The position numbers were made by a program, and so were the translations under genes. The notes beneath the pieces are model-generated. The model saw only the letters and a program-made list of their open reading frames with translations. It searched no databases and was not told the origin of the DNA. A stretch of 52,418 bases of DNA from a virus. Below, piece after piece: positions 25,847 through 34,836 of this stretch; within the stretch, counting starts at the first letter, position 1, and each line of letters opens with the position of its first letter. The stretch is from positions 1 through 52,418 of IMG/VR virus record IMGVR_UViG_3300023179_000148. One strand, given 5' to 3'.

Positions 25847-26326
25847 CTATTTTAGCAGAACTAATGGCTTCCAACCGATCTTAACCAACTTTAAAAGGGC
25901 GTGTCGTATAGCGTCATTTGCATGACCCTCTCCGCCTTTATGCCAAGTGCCTAACTTCTTTAAAGCATCGTTAGGAAACATAGTTTTAGCATCAACAGGG
26001 GATTGAAAAATGATTTTTTCAGGGTCATATTCTTTAGTTCGACACATATGCTTTAAAACCCCTATCTGTTCAAGACTAAATGGTGCTTGTGAGTTTTTTA
26101 CTGTCTGAGCAGTAATAACAAATCGCTCACAAACTACCAAAACATTATCGTAGGACGTAGCCGAAGAAAAAGCAATAGACATAGCCGTGTCTATCCAAGA
26201 AGCAAAAGTTTCTGGATCAACCTCTGCTGACATCTTTACTACTGGAGCCTCTTCTGGCAAGCCAGACCACTCAACTAAACAAACTCCTGTTGCTTTACCA
26301 GGATCTACAGAAATTATATATTTCAT
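25847..26326 (-). CDS. RuvC-like Holliday-junction resolvase (159 aa)
   Basis: The RNase H-fold signatures are present: first acidic residue in SVDPGKATG (Asp8), second in VCERFV (Glu67) and a C-terminal HANDAIRHAL with His135/Asp138, the usual RuvC-type catalytic acidic set. Length is close to bacterial RuvC. It would cut branched DNA intermediates before packaging. The start overlaps the DNA polymerase stop by one base, which ties it to replication. Confidence 0.83.
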   Translation of the reverse strand: MKYIISVDPGKATGVCLVEWSGLPEEAPVVKMSAEVDPETFASWIDTAMSIAFSSATSYDNVLVVCERFVITAQTVKNSQAPFSLEQIGVLKHMCRTKEYDPEKIIFQSPVDAKTMFPNDALKKLGTWHKGGEGHANDAIRHALLKLVKIGWKPLVLLK

Positions 26327-28146
26327 TAGTACTTTTCGCCCCAGTTCTCTAAAGGACCATCTATTCCAGCAGTCAGTGGAACATCCCAGCCTTCAGTAGT
26401 TGTCATACATTCTTGAACTATTTTTTTAAACTCTTCTGCTTGCTCCCTAGGTGCTTGTAAAACAATTTCATCATGAACAGGAACAATAAGGTACTCTGTC
26501 AAGTCCGCTTGGTCAAGTTTTATTAGATTACTTTTAAATATTTCTGCAGCCCCGCCTTGAATTAGATAGTTAATTAACGTGTAAACACGACCTTCATCGC
26601 AAGGAATTTTACGACCAGTCCAAGTGTAAATGTAACCTTGACCTTCATCTCTTTCCCTACGAGCACCTAAATTTTCAATATCTTTTTGGAACTTAATCAT
26701 TCCTGGATAACGTTTATCAAAAGCATCTGATACAGATTTCATCTGAGACTCTAAAACTCCAGCGGTAAGCGCTTGTTTAGCAACTCCAGCCCCATATAAA
26801 CGACCATATACCATTCCTTTAATTAAATTACGTCTTTTATCTGAACGAGTCATTTCTGGCTCTTGATAAACTTCACGACCAATTTCAGTAAAGGGGTCTG
26901 AGCCAGTTGCGTCAGCGCGATTAAAAAGATTAATTAAATTAGGATCTTTAGATAAAGAAGCAAACATACGAAACTCAACTTGATCAAGATCTGAAGTAAT
27001 AATTACGTGATCTTTATCTTTAGGTATAAATGCTCTACGAACAGTGTTATCTCCTTTTGGTAGAGTTTGAAGCGCTGGGTCAGTAATAGACATACGAGAA
27101 GTACGAGCACCTAAGGTCTTTACAGAAGGGTGAACAATGCCATCAATGGACTTGTTTAAGAAGTTAAGAAAGTAGGTGTTTGCCAGTTTATCTGCTTTAC
27201 GCTGTTTAAGGATTGTTTCAGCAAGGTTTTTAACCTCATCATTGCCTTGAATAGTTAGTAGGTGAAGTTGATCCTTACTCGCAGACTTTTGACCAGAAGG
27301 GGTAGTTTCAGTTATCTCTGCGCCAAGTTTTTCAAATAATCTAACTAGTTGAATGTTGCTAGTTATACTAGTTCCAGCGTAAGTTTTAGCGGCCCAATCT
27401 TTTACTGACTCTGTGTAATCAATAAGTTCTTCATATTTACGTTTTGAATACTCTAAATCAACTCTTGCTCCATTTATTTCCATACGAGTAACTATTTTTC
27501 TAGTAGCCATCTCAATTTCATAGGCTTTGTGATAAGGCTGATTAGGACCGCATTTATTGTAAAATTTTTCCCAAAGACGCATTGTTAAAATAGTATCGAG
27601 TGCGCCATAAGACCAGTAAGGCTCAAAGTTTGTGGGAACAGTTCCCCAAGTCCAACCATTTTTTGCTAGGTCAACATCTAACTTATCTTGAAGGTGCGCA
27701 GCATTACCATCTACAAGTCTTGCTGATAAAGGCTTTAACCCGCCAGAACCTAAAGGATCAATAAGATGAGCCATAATCATTGTGTCATGTGCACGATGCC
27801 AAGGAATTTTCCAATTAGATTTAATTGCAAACCATCTTGCTTCAAATGCAATATTGTGGCACACAATAGGTCCATCAAATTTATTCATTGCTTCGTAAAA
27901 AACTCCAGACCATTCTGCCCAAGGAATAGACCAGCCATGCATACCATCACCAACTTGAACCAAACGAAGATCACCATGCCAAGGAGATAAAGCATGATCT
28001 CTAGGTGAACCTAATTTTTCTCCAGTTTCAGTGTCAATTGCAATTGCATTATGAGGACGACGCTGACCTAACCAAGAAATAAATTTATTTGCCTTTTCTA
28101 CAGAATCAACAAGGCTTACTTGAACTCCATCTAATCCGTTTGTCAT
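26326..28146 (-). CDS. Family A DNA polymerase with proofreading exonuclease (606 aa)
   Basis: The 3'-5' exonuclease motifs are AIDTETG (Asp38, Glu40), HNIAFEARWF (about 97-106) and YGALDTIL (about 180-187). Polymerase motif A is SDLDQVEFRM (from 385), motif B is RNLIKGMVYGRLYG (Arg439, Lys443, Tyr447, Tyr451) and motif C is PVHDEIV (His558, Asp559, Glu560). It lacks an N-terminal 5'-nuclease, as usual for phage polymerases of this size. Tyr447 occupies the position of E. coli Phe762; Tyr occurs there in T7 and has been linked to lytic phages. It is the replicative DNA polymerase of this phage. Confidence 0.95.
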   Translation of the reverse strand: MTNGLDGVQVSLVDSVEKANKFISWLGQRRPHNAIAIDTETGEKLGSPRDHALSPWHGDLRLVQVGDGMHGWSIPWAEWSGVFYEAMNKFDGPIVCHNIAFEARWFAIKSNWKIPWHRAHDTMIMAHLIDPLGSGGLKPLSARLVDGNAAHLQDKLDVDLAKNGWTWGTVPTNFEPYWSYGALDTILTMRLWEKFYNKCGPNQPYHKAYEIEMATRKIVTRMEINGARVDLEYSKRKYEELIDYTESVKDWAAKTYAGTSITSNIQLVRLFEKLGAEITETTPSGQKSASKDQLHLLTIQGNDEVKNLAETILKQRKADKLANTYFLNFLNKSIDGIVHPSVKTLGARTSRMSITDPALQTLPKGDNTVRRAFIPKDKDHVIITSDLDQVEFRMFASLSKDPNLINLFNRADATGSDPFTEIGREVYQEPEMTRSDKRRNLIKGMVYGRLYGAGVAKQALTAGVLESQMKSVSDAFDKRYPGMIKFQKDIENLGARRERDEGQGYIYTWTGRKIPCDEGRVYTLINYLIQGGAAEIFKSNLIKLDQADLTEYLIVPVHDEIVLQAPREQAEEFKKIVQECMTTTEGWDVPLTAGIDGPLENWGEKY

Positions 28147-28183
28147 TTATCCTTCTGTCGTTTTGATTTAGTTTAATTCTTTT

Positions 28184-28654
28184 TTATGGAATTGTCTCTA
28201 CTCTATAGATAAGATCTATATTCTCGTCATTCTTAGCGGCAATGTCTAGAAGTTTCTGAGCAACGTAGGTGAGGTATCTTGCCCCATTCTCGTTATATTT
28301 GTAAAGTGCATCTAATACTGGTTGAGGATTATCACTTACTTGAGCCCAGTAACGATATTTTTCTGGAAAAACAATAGGTAAGGACCTATTAGGAGAGCAC
28401 TCTTCACAAGGAATAGCATCATCTTCAAGGTTTTTAGTAAACTCATCAACTAAATTATATCGATCTACTTTTTCACAGGTTGCTCCGTGATAAATTAAAG
28501 AGACTCCAATACGAGATAGTACATAAGAACCATTTTCAGTTTTGTAAAGAGCAAACTCAATCCAGCGAACAGAGCCTTTACGCCATGAAGAAGATTTACT
28601 TAACAGTTTTCCATTAAACTGTAAAGTTCTAGAACTATCTTTTACCTCAAACAT
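28184..28654 (-). CDS. Hypothetical phage protein (156 aa)
   Basis: An alpha-beta protein with patterns such as RWIEFALYKTENGSYVLSRI and a Cys pair CEEC (about residues 98-101). The C-terminal half is helical (VLDALYKYNENGARYLTYVAQK). No catalytic motif or named domain is recognised. It sits immediately before the DNA polymerase on the same strand, and its ATG shares a base with the stop of the 54-residue gene upstream (TAATG). It may be a replication-associated accessory protein; this is inference from position only. Confidence 0.65.
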   Translation of the reverse strand: MFEVKDSSRTLQFNGKLLSKSSSWRKGSVRWIEFALYKTENGSYVLSRIGVSLIYHGATCEKVDRYNLVDEFTKNLEDDAIPCEECSPNRSLPIVFPEKYRYWAQVSDNPQPVLDALYKYNENGARYLTYVAQKLLDIAAKNDENIDLIYRVETIP

Positions 28655-28818
28655 TATGTTTTTTTAGTTTCAGTTTCAGTAATTTTTGCTATTTCCATAA
28701 GTTGAGTTAAGTCAGCGCGAAGAGAAGCAATCTGCCCTTCATAATTTGCAGTTATCTCACCGATACGCTGTTGAAGGGCAATGATCATCAGTTCGTTCTT
28801 TGTCTTTGGAGTGTCCAT
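28654..28818 (-). CDS. Small coiled-coil protein (54 aa)
   Basis: A 55-codon frame starts ATG at 28818 and ends TAA at 28654-28656, sharing one base with the next gene's ATG. The product (MDTPKTKNELMIIALQQRIG..., ending ITETETKKT) has leucine/isoleucine heptads and should form a coiled coil. A GGAG lies in the upstream gene's end. It continues a run of three small coiled-coil proteins after the tail genes, so a virion or assembly role is likely. Not recognised as a known family. Confidence 0.6.
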   Translation of the reverse strand: MDTPKTKNELMIIALQQRIGEITANYEGQIASLRADLTQLMEIAKITETETKKT

Positions 28819-28827
28819 GAGGCTATA

Positions 28828-29052
28828 TTACTCCGCCTGAATTGCGTCGTATTGAGCCTGAAGTGCAGCAATTTGCGCCTCAGCTGTACTTATTATCTTG
28901 TTTGATGACGCGACAATACTGGCTTCAGGAGTGTCAGTCGCGTTTTGCTCAACAATGTTAAGTTCAGCGCTGTACTTGTTGATTTTTATACCGCGTATGC
29001 GCGACGCTATGAGGTTTAACTTTTCTTCATTTGTTATATCTGTACTTGGCAT
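28828..29052 (-). CDS. Small coiled-coil protein (74 aa)
   Basis: It starts MPSTDITNEEKLNLIASRIRG and ends with a helix (STAEAQIAALQAQYDAIQAE) whose Ala/Ile/Leu spacing is coiled-coil-like. It has no enzyme motif. It is one of three consecutive small helical proteins (28654, 28828, 29085) downstream of the FnIII tail protein, probably tail-tip or fibre assembly partners. Confidence 0.65.
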   Translation of the reverse strand: MPSTDITNEEKLNLIASRIRGIKINKYSAELNIVEQNATDTPEASIVASSNKIISTAEAQIAALQAQYDAIQAE

Positions 29053-29084
29053 TATTTTTCCTTTTCTTTTATCTTATGTAAGTA

Positions 29085-29312
29085 TTAACCTATTTGGTCA
29101 ATACCGTTTCTTAAATTGTTAAGAATACCATTAAATACCTCTATTACCTGTTTTTGACGTGCAACCTGATTAATTATAAGCTCTCGTGTTCCAGTTAACA
29201 CCTGAGCGTCAATTTCCTCCTGTGATGGATCTTGAGCATATCTTATTGTCCTTTCTACCTCAAGAATTTTTTCCTCGACTATCTTAATTTTTTCTTCTAT
29301 TGTAAGTATCAT
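29085..29312 (-). CDS. Small coiled-coil protein (75 aa)
   Basis: Mostly one long amphipathic helix (MILTIEEKIKIVEEKILEVE...) followed by a second (ARQKQVIEVFNGILNNLRNG). No catalytic motif. Nine bases separate it from the FnIII tail protein upstream. It is inferred to be a tail-associated trimerisation or chaperone protein, in parallel to the small partners of the fibre-tip cassettes on the other strand. Confidence 0.65.
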   Translation of the reverse strand: MILTIEEKIKIVEEKILEVERTIRYAQDPSQEEIDAQVLTGTRELIINQVARQKQVIEVFNGILNNLRNGIDQIG

Positions 29313-29321
29313 TTTTTCTTC

Positions 29322-30896
29322 CTATGGATATAGTTGTTGAGATTTTGGAGTTGCAGTATTTTGAAAAGATGAACTTGTAATTGGAGTAGGTAGTGTTGTT
29401 CCATTCAAACTTATTACCTGCGCTCTATACCAAAAATTACCAAATGCGTTTGTTGTTCCAACTGGTTGGTTAGTTGATTGACTTGCATAATTTGAAACTA
29501 CACTTAGTGATTCTGTAGCTCCACTTGTCCAAGTTGAATTATCTGGAGATCTCTGTATTCTTGCAGTTGCAGATGTTGTATTAGAAAAGTAGTAGTCCAT
29601 AGTAGCTTTTGGATTTGCCCAGTTATTATTTGCAATTCTTCCTCCGGTATAGCCAAAAATAAGAATGACTGACGCTGGAGGCGCCGCGACTGTAACTGAT
29701 ATAGAAGACTCTGTACCATTTCCAATAGCGTTAACAGCTCTTACCGAAATAGTGTATGTTCCTGGAGAAAGAGTATAGTCATACGTTGTACTAAGACCAA
29801 CAGAAAAATAAGCAAAAGAGTCTCTTTTTACCTCGTATCTAGTAATTGCTGATCCACCGTCGCTTAGCGGAGCATCCCAAGATATCCTTGCTCCGCCACT
29901 AATTGCAGTAGAGCTAAGATTTCTAACTGGACCAGGCACTGTAAGGTTGGTGGTGGAGAAGGTAACACTTCCGTAGTTTGTTCCAGTAAAGTAGTAATTA
30001 TTTGCTCTAACTAATACAGTGTAAGAGGTATTTGCAGTAAGACCTGTCAAACTAACCGATGTGTTTGTGCTTGTTGATGTCCAACTTGACCCACCGTTTG
30101 TAGAGTAATCATAAGTTTGTATTGCGGACATTCCAGAGTTTGCGTTTGTAGGAGCCGTCCATGAAACTGTTGCGGTGGTGTTAGTGATGCTTGACGCAGT
30201 GACCGAGGTGGGTGCCTGTGCGGAGGAACCTTGACTTGCAACTATGCTGATGTATCCGTCGTCAGCGCTACCTGATGTTAGAGTACTTTGTGAAAGCCAA
30301 ACAGAAGCAGATGCTGTTCCAAACTCGGTAAATGAGGTGGCAAACGCCGCGGTTGTGCCAAAGTAAACTCTGTATTCTGCACCGACCGTTCTTGTTGATG
30401 TAATTCTGCTGTTTCCAACGCTAGACCCATCGACGTACCATCCTGTAAGTGCGTACGTGCTTGACGGAAACGCAACTAATTTAATAAGCGCGTAGTTCTG
30501 GCCATTAGGAAAGTGAACCTCGTACTCGATCTCAAAGTTAGATCCTACTGAAAATCTTTTTCCACGGTAGAACACATAAAAAGTAGAGCTATCAGCCGCG
30601 TAGCGAATTGAGTTTAACTCTAGGTCCGCGGGAAGAATTCCAAGAACTCGTCCTGTGGTAGCTGTTATGTCATAAGTAGACTGTCCACCATTTATTGAGA
30701 TGTATCCATTTGTTCCGATGTGAACTGTATCGCCAAAACTAAATGTGTAGGTACCAGACACACTTGCATAAAACTGTCTCCATTGGCCACTTGCGTATAC
30801 AAATCCCTTTTGAAGAGTTCTCCATGAACCACTGATGTACATAAATCCTTTTTGAAGAGTTCTCCACGCACCATTAGCATATATGTAACCGGCCAT
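29322..30896 (-). CDS. Tail protein with three N-terminal WRTLQKGF-type repeats and fibronectin III domains (524 aa)
   Basis: It begins with three short repeats of about 15 residues (YANGAWRTLQKGF, YISGSWRTLQKGF, YASGQWRQF), then a roughly 175-residue Gly/Thr/Ser beta-rich domain. Two fibronectin type III domains follow (about 225-315 starting PTSVTASSITN, and 320-400 starting PVRNLSSTAISGG with RYEVKRD and YTISVRAVN). The C-terminal part is another beta-rich segment. FnIII domains in phage tails are thought to help contact the host surface. It lies at the end of the minus-strand tail operon, so it is likely a minor tail or tip protein. Confidence 0.8.
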   Translation of the reverse strand: MAGYIYANGAWRTLQKGFMYISGSWRTLQKGFVYASGQWRQFYASVSGTYTFSFGDTVHIGTNGYISINGGQSTYDITATTGRVLGILPADLELNSIRYAADSSTFYVFYRGKRFSVGSNFEIEYEVHFPNGQNYALIKLVAFPSSTYALTGWYVDGSSVGNSRITSTRTVGAEYRVYFGTTAAFATSFTEFGTASASVWLSQSTLTSGSADDGYISIVASQGSSAQAPTSVTASSITNTTATVSWTAPTNANSGMSAIQTYDYSTNGGSSWTSTSTNTSVSLTGLTANTSYTVLVRANNYYFTGTNYGSVTFSTTNLTVPGPVRNLSSTAISGGARISWDAPLSDGGSAITRYEVKRDSFAYFSVGLSTTYDYTLSPGTYTISVRAVNAIGNGTESSISVTVAAPPASVILIFGYTGGRIANNNWANPKATMDYYFSNTTSATARIQRSPDNSTWTSGATESLSVVSNYASQSTNQPVGTTNAFGNFWYRAQVISLNGTTLPTPITSSSFQNTATPKSQQLYP

Positions 30897-30903
30897 ATTT
30901 ATT

Positions 30904-32166
30904 TTAACTGTACGTTAGTACAATCAATCCTTCTTGACCAGTTATTCCTGATATAATAGAAGATAGATCTGGATATATAGTTGCAGAGCCAAAACCAATT
31001 TCTCGTAGTGATCTTTGACCAAAAGGGTTAACAGCTGCTGTATTAGTTACTCCTATAGTAGCAGTATAGATTCCACTTGAGCTTGAAAAACTTAGCCCTC
31101 CGTTAGAACTATCTAGTATTAAAGTAAACTGTCCATCTGATCCAGCAGGATACATGATCATCTTAGGATATGCAGATGAAGCAAAATCGCTAGTTGCTGA
31201 TCCTCCTGAGCTTATGATAACTCCAGCGTAGTCAGTTGCTGGTCTTATATGGCCTAAGGCTGTACCAGAGGAATTATAAAATGATAGTGCGTTGTTTGAA
31301 GAGTCCATCTCTACTCTTCTTCCAGAAGCTGCAGTTCTAATAGTTCTTCCAGTCAAAGTTCCAGTTGTAATCTGCCCGGCATCTAAGTTTGATGTAACAA
31401 TTACTCCCGCGTTCAATGATCCTGCGGTAATCTTTGCTGCAGAGATGTTTATAAGTGCTCCATCACCTAACGCAAAGCCCTTCCAACCCGCGGTATTGGT
31501 GATTGTTCCTGTTGATACCGTCGATGGGACGTTTGCCGCGTTCTTTGCATATCTAACTGTTAATGCGGTAGGAGTTGCGGTAACCTCGTAAGATCCGTTA
31601 AACGTTGCGTCAACACCCGAGACGGTTATTGTTTCTCCAACCACAAATGTGTGCGCTGATGAGACGGTAAGAGTTGCAACGCTTGACGTAAGTTGCTTGT
31701 TGGTTACAGTTGCCGTTATTGCCGTGCTGTAGCGATATATCTTATTATCATCATTTGTATCAAACCAGGTGTCACCTAGTACGTATGTTCCATCTGTTGG
31801 CTCGTAGTCCTGTCGGTAGATAGTATTTTTTCCATCTGCAGATGCTTGAGCAGCAGGATCTTTTACATCTACCCACTCTCCAGTTGATTCATCATATACT
31901 TTTTTCCCACCTGTTTCTGGATTTGTTACTTCTTGCCCATCTTTTGGATTAACAATAGAATCTTCAGGATTTTCTGTGCTTACTATGTTAGTACCAAACT
32001 CAACTTCATCTGCTGTAATACTGCTAGGGGCTATAGCAGCACCCTTAATAACTCTATTTTGAAGCCTAGTTCTTATAGGCTTTCGCTCCATACGTCGTAA
32101 ACGTCTTTGTATATCAGATATGCTATTTCCTAAATTTTTTTTACTATTACGTCTTCTACTAGACAT
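30904..32166 (-). CDS. Minor tail protein (420 aa)
   Basis: I chose the ATG at 32166 because AGAGGAT lies about eight bases upstream of it; an in-frame ATG at 32196 would add ten residues and overlap the previous gene more. The N-terminus is very basic (MSSRRRNSKKNLG...RRLRRMERKP), with a helical coil, followed by acidic spacer and a VGETITVSGV-type beta module (about 155-225, SSVATLTVSSAHTF...) like those in the two upstream tail proteins. The C-terminal half is Gly/Ser/Thr-rich (TAASGRRVEMDSSNNALSFY) as in tail spike or baseplate proteins. It is inferred to be part of the tail tip. Confidence 0.75.
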   Translation of the reverse strand: MSSRRRNSKKNLGNSISDIQRRLRRMERKPIRTRLQNRVIKGAAIAPSSITADEVEFGTNIVSTENPEDSIVNPKDGQEVTNPETGGKKVYDESTGEWVDVKDPAAQASADGKNTIYRQDYEPTDGTYVLGDTWFDTNDDNKIYRYSTAITATVTNKQLTSSVATLTVSSAHTFVVGETITVSGVDATFNGSYEVTATPTALTVRYAKNAANVPSTVSTGTITNTAGWKGFALGDGALINISAAKITAGSLNAGVIVTSNLDAGQITTGTLTGRTIRTAASGRRVEMDSSNNALSFYNSSGTALGHIRPATDYAGVIISSGGSATSDFASSAYPKMIMYPAGSDGQFTLILDSSNGGLSFSSSSGIYTATIGVTNTAAVNPFGQRSLREIGFGSATIYPDLSSIISGITGQEGLIVLTYS

Positions 32167-34813
32167 TTTTTCTATCCTCTTTCCATTCAGTTTCAAGAGT
32201 TAATGTTACTTTTTCTGGAAAAGATGGAGTTTCTGGAACACTAACTGTGTATCCAACAATTTTACGAACAATTACATCACCTCTAGGCTCTAAATCAGTT
32301 GCTAAACGCATTCTAACAAATTCATCATCAAGAATTATTGAGCACCAATCTCCTGGGTAATAAGTTCCAACAACGGGATCTAAAGATCCATTAACTTCTA
32401 TATTAAAAGTTGCCTCTGGAGGTCTAGATTCTCCTAAAAAGTCTAAAGCATAGTTATACAAAGCTTCTTTACCAGCAGCAACAGTATTTACATCATTTTT
32501 TTCTTCAATTTCATCTAGTAGTGGCCAACCTTGATTTAGTAAATCTTTGGAAGCTGCTGCAGCGTAAGGTTGGCTAGCAGTACCGTCTAGTCCATCAGTA
32601 GATCCACCTACCCACATTCTAGTAGAAGAGTTTTCTGCATTTTCATTCAAAGTAAATTGAAAAATGTTTCCTGGATACTCAAAAACATAAAGATTAGCAC
32701 CTAAAACACTTAAAGGATGAACTACTCCTATGTACCCTGTAGATGCAGTTAAAGGAACATTGTTGTTGTAAGAGTAGAAAGTAAAGGTAGTTGCAGTAGG
32801 AGCGCTAACAACAGTTATTGTTCCATCAAATGATGAACCAACATCTGTAATAACAGTCTCATCGCCAGCAACTAACCCGTGAGCAGTGCTTGTAGTTATT
32901 GTTGCAATATTAGATGTTAGTTGTTTAAATGTTACAGGTATTCTTACAGGTGGATCAACAAAAGGAACAAAGGTAAATGTTCTAGTAAAAGCGTTATTTT
33001 CAAAATCACAGTCTATTCTATAATCAAAACCTTCAAGTTCTTTAGCAAAATCTTCTAATATTTCTCCAAAAGATTGTAAGTCAGATCCTCTAAATACTTT
33101 ATTGCTTGCTCCTAAATATTTACCGCTTAAATCTTGATTTGATTCTATTCCTATATTAGAATTAGAAGAGTAGGAACCATAAGTACCAGCAACTAATCTA
33201 CCACCCCAAGAAACAGTACCACCAGAAACTCCCGTAGTAATATAATTTAAAGTAGAAAAAACTGTATATTTTATAGTTTTAGCATCTGGTACGGATGCTA
33301 CTACAAAATTACCATTGTAATCACTTCCTACATTTTCAACAATAATACTTGTACCCTCTACTATTCCATGATTAGCAGATGTAGTTAAAGTAACACTTTT
33401 ATAAGTAACTTCTCCTGTATTTGCAGTAACAGCAGTAGTACCAATATCAGAACTATCTACTGGTATTGTAAAAGTGGTACTAGTTGGTGTTGACAGAACA
33501 TTAGTAGTGCCATTTAATACAGATTGACTTATAAAACTTACAGTTTCAGAAGATATAGCGGCTATAGTAGGTTTATTTAAAGTAACAGTAGTGCCAACTA
33601 TTTTTTCAATAATAGTATTAGAGCTAAGTTTTCCAGTTATAGAAACTAACATTCCTGCTACTAAATTAGTGTCGTCTGTGACTGTAAGAGTGGTAGATCC
33701 ACTAGAAGCAGTGGCTGTTTTATTATAAGAAACGCTGTTATCTAATTTTGCTATGCTCACATAATCTCCTACTGCAAGCCCATGAGCAGAAGCTGTTGTA
33801 ATAGTTGCTATATTAGATGAAACTGCCTTAAATGTTATAGGCAAAGTTGTAGTAGATATACTTTTTGAAGTTACATCATAACTTGTATACGGAGTTACAG
33901 CAGCAGTTGAGATATTTACAGAACTACTAACGTTGTATTGAATAGTGGTACTGGTCGGAACAGCTGTAATAGTTTGATAGCCGTCTAATAAATCATCTAC
34001 AGCTGCAATTTCAACTAGTTGTCCTACTATTAGATCATGTGATGTATTTAAAGTTAAAGTAACACTTCCTGAAGTACAAACTTTATTTGTTACAGTATAT
34101 TCTTCGTCAGTTGCTGGAAAATTTATACGTTTATCACCATAAGCTTCGTCATTTAAAAAGTCATTTGTAGAAAAATCTTCATTTAACCAGCCTAAAATAT
34201 CTCTAGCAACTTCATAAGAGTCAACAACAGTTCTAGCCTGACCTATATCAGAGGAACTTAAAGGAAGCGTCGCAGCGGAGGCAAAAGAAAAACTTGAAGC
34301 AGATGGAATTGCTGTTATTACATGAGTACCGTTTAAATCATTATTTAATGCATAAACCTTTACAATATCTCCTTCTTCAAATTCATGTTCTACACTAGTA
34401 TAAATAGTCGCTGTACCAGATGCTGCTTGGTATTTGCTACAGTAATAAGCCTCACTTCCATAATAAAGAGTTTGCCATACCATTCTATGATACAAATAAC
34501 TTATAAATTCTGCGCCGTCAACAGTTAATTTTTTATCAACAGGAGAGTAACTTCTACTCCAAATAATTCCACCCCAGACGCATACACCATTTCTAAGAAT
34601 ATATATTGCTGTTTTTCCTGGCATAGTATTTTCATATAAATTTAAATGAGCGTTTGCCTCAACTACTGGGATTGATGCAGAAAATAATCCTGCTTTACTT
34701 AAAGCTCTTCCATAAGTAACATCTACAAATGGTATCTCTACTAACACGGTATTTGTAAGTAAATCTACAGCATAGTATCTGTAATCAGCTAGGTTAATTT
34801 CATTAGTTGTCAT
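32159..34813 (-). CDS. Large tail-tip protein with repeated beta modules (884 aa)
   Basis: The N-terminal roughly 120 residues (YYAVDLLTNTVLVEIPF...KTAIYILRNGVCVWGGIIWSR) have the look of actinophage tail-tip proteins that form the central hub or tail-associated baseplate. At least five copies of a roughly 65-residue module (ATITTxxAHGLxVGDxVxI...VxxVPTxTTFxY) are scattered between residues about 130 and 690. The C-terminal part (about 690-884) has LVVGTYYPGDWCSIILDD-like text and ends with VTLTLETEWKED. Gene order after the Dit-like protein matches the usual place of the tail-tip hub. No enzymatic motif is evident. Confidence 0.75.
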   Translation of the reverse strand: MTTNEINLADYRYYAVDLLTNTVLVEIPFVDVTYGRALSKAGLFSASIPVVEANAHLNLYENTMPGKTAIYILRNGVCVWGGIIWSRSYSPVDKKLTVDGAEFISYLYHRMVWQTLYYGSEAYYCSKYQAASGTATIYTSVEHEFEEGDIVKVYALNNDLNGTHVITAIPSASSFSFASAATLPLSSSDIGQARTVVDSYEVARDILGWLNEDFSTNDFLNDEAYGDKRINFPATDEEYTVTNKVCTSGSVTLTLNTSHDLIVGQLVEIAAVDDLLDGYQTITAVPTSTTIQYNVSSSVNISTAAVTPYTSYDVTSKSISTTTLPITFKAVSSNIATITTASAHGLAVGDYVSIAKLDNSVSYNKTATASSGSTTLTVTDDTNLVAGMLVSITGKLSSNTIIEKIVGTTVTLNKPTIAAISSETVSFISQSVLNGTTNVLSTPTSTTFTIPVDSSDIGTTAVTANTGEVTYKSVTLTTSANHGIVEGTSIIVENVGSDYNGNFVVASVPDAKTIKYTVFSTLNYITTGVSGGTVSWGGRLVAGTYGSYSSNSNIGIESNQDLSGKYLGASNKVFRGSDLQSFGEILEDFAKELEGFDYRIDCDFENNAFTRTFTFVPFVDPPVRIPVTFKQLTSNIATITTSTAHGLVAGDETVITDVGSSFDGTITVVSAPTATTFTFYSYNNNVPLTASTGYIGVVHPLSVLGANLYVFEYPGNIFQFTLNENAENSSTRMWVGGSTDGLDGTASQPYAAAASKDLLNQGWPLLDEIEEKNDVNTVAAGKEALYNYALDFLGESRPPEATFNIEVNGSLDPVVGTYYPGDWCSIILDDEFVRMRLATDLEPRGDVIVRKIVGYTVSVPETPSFPEKVTLTLETEWKEDRKNV

Positions 34814-34836
34814 TTTTGTTCCTTAAGTTTTTAAGT

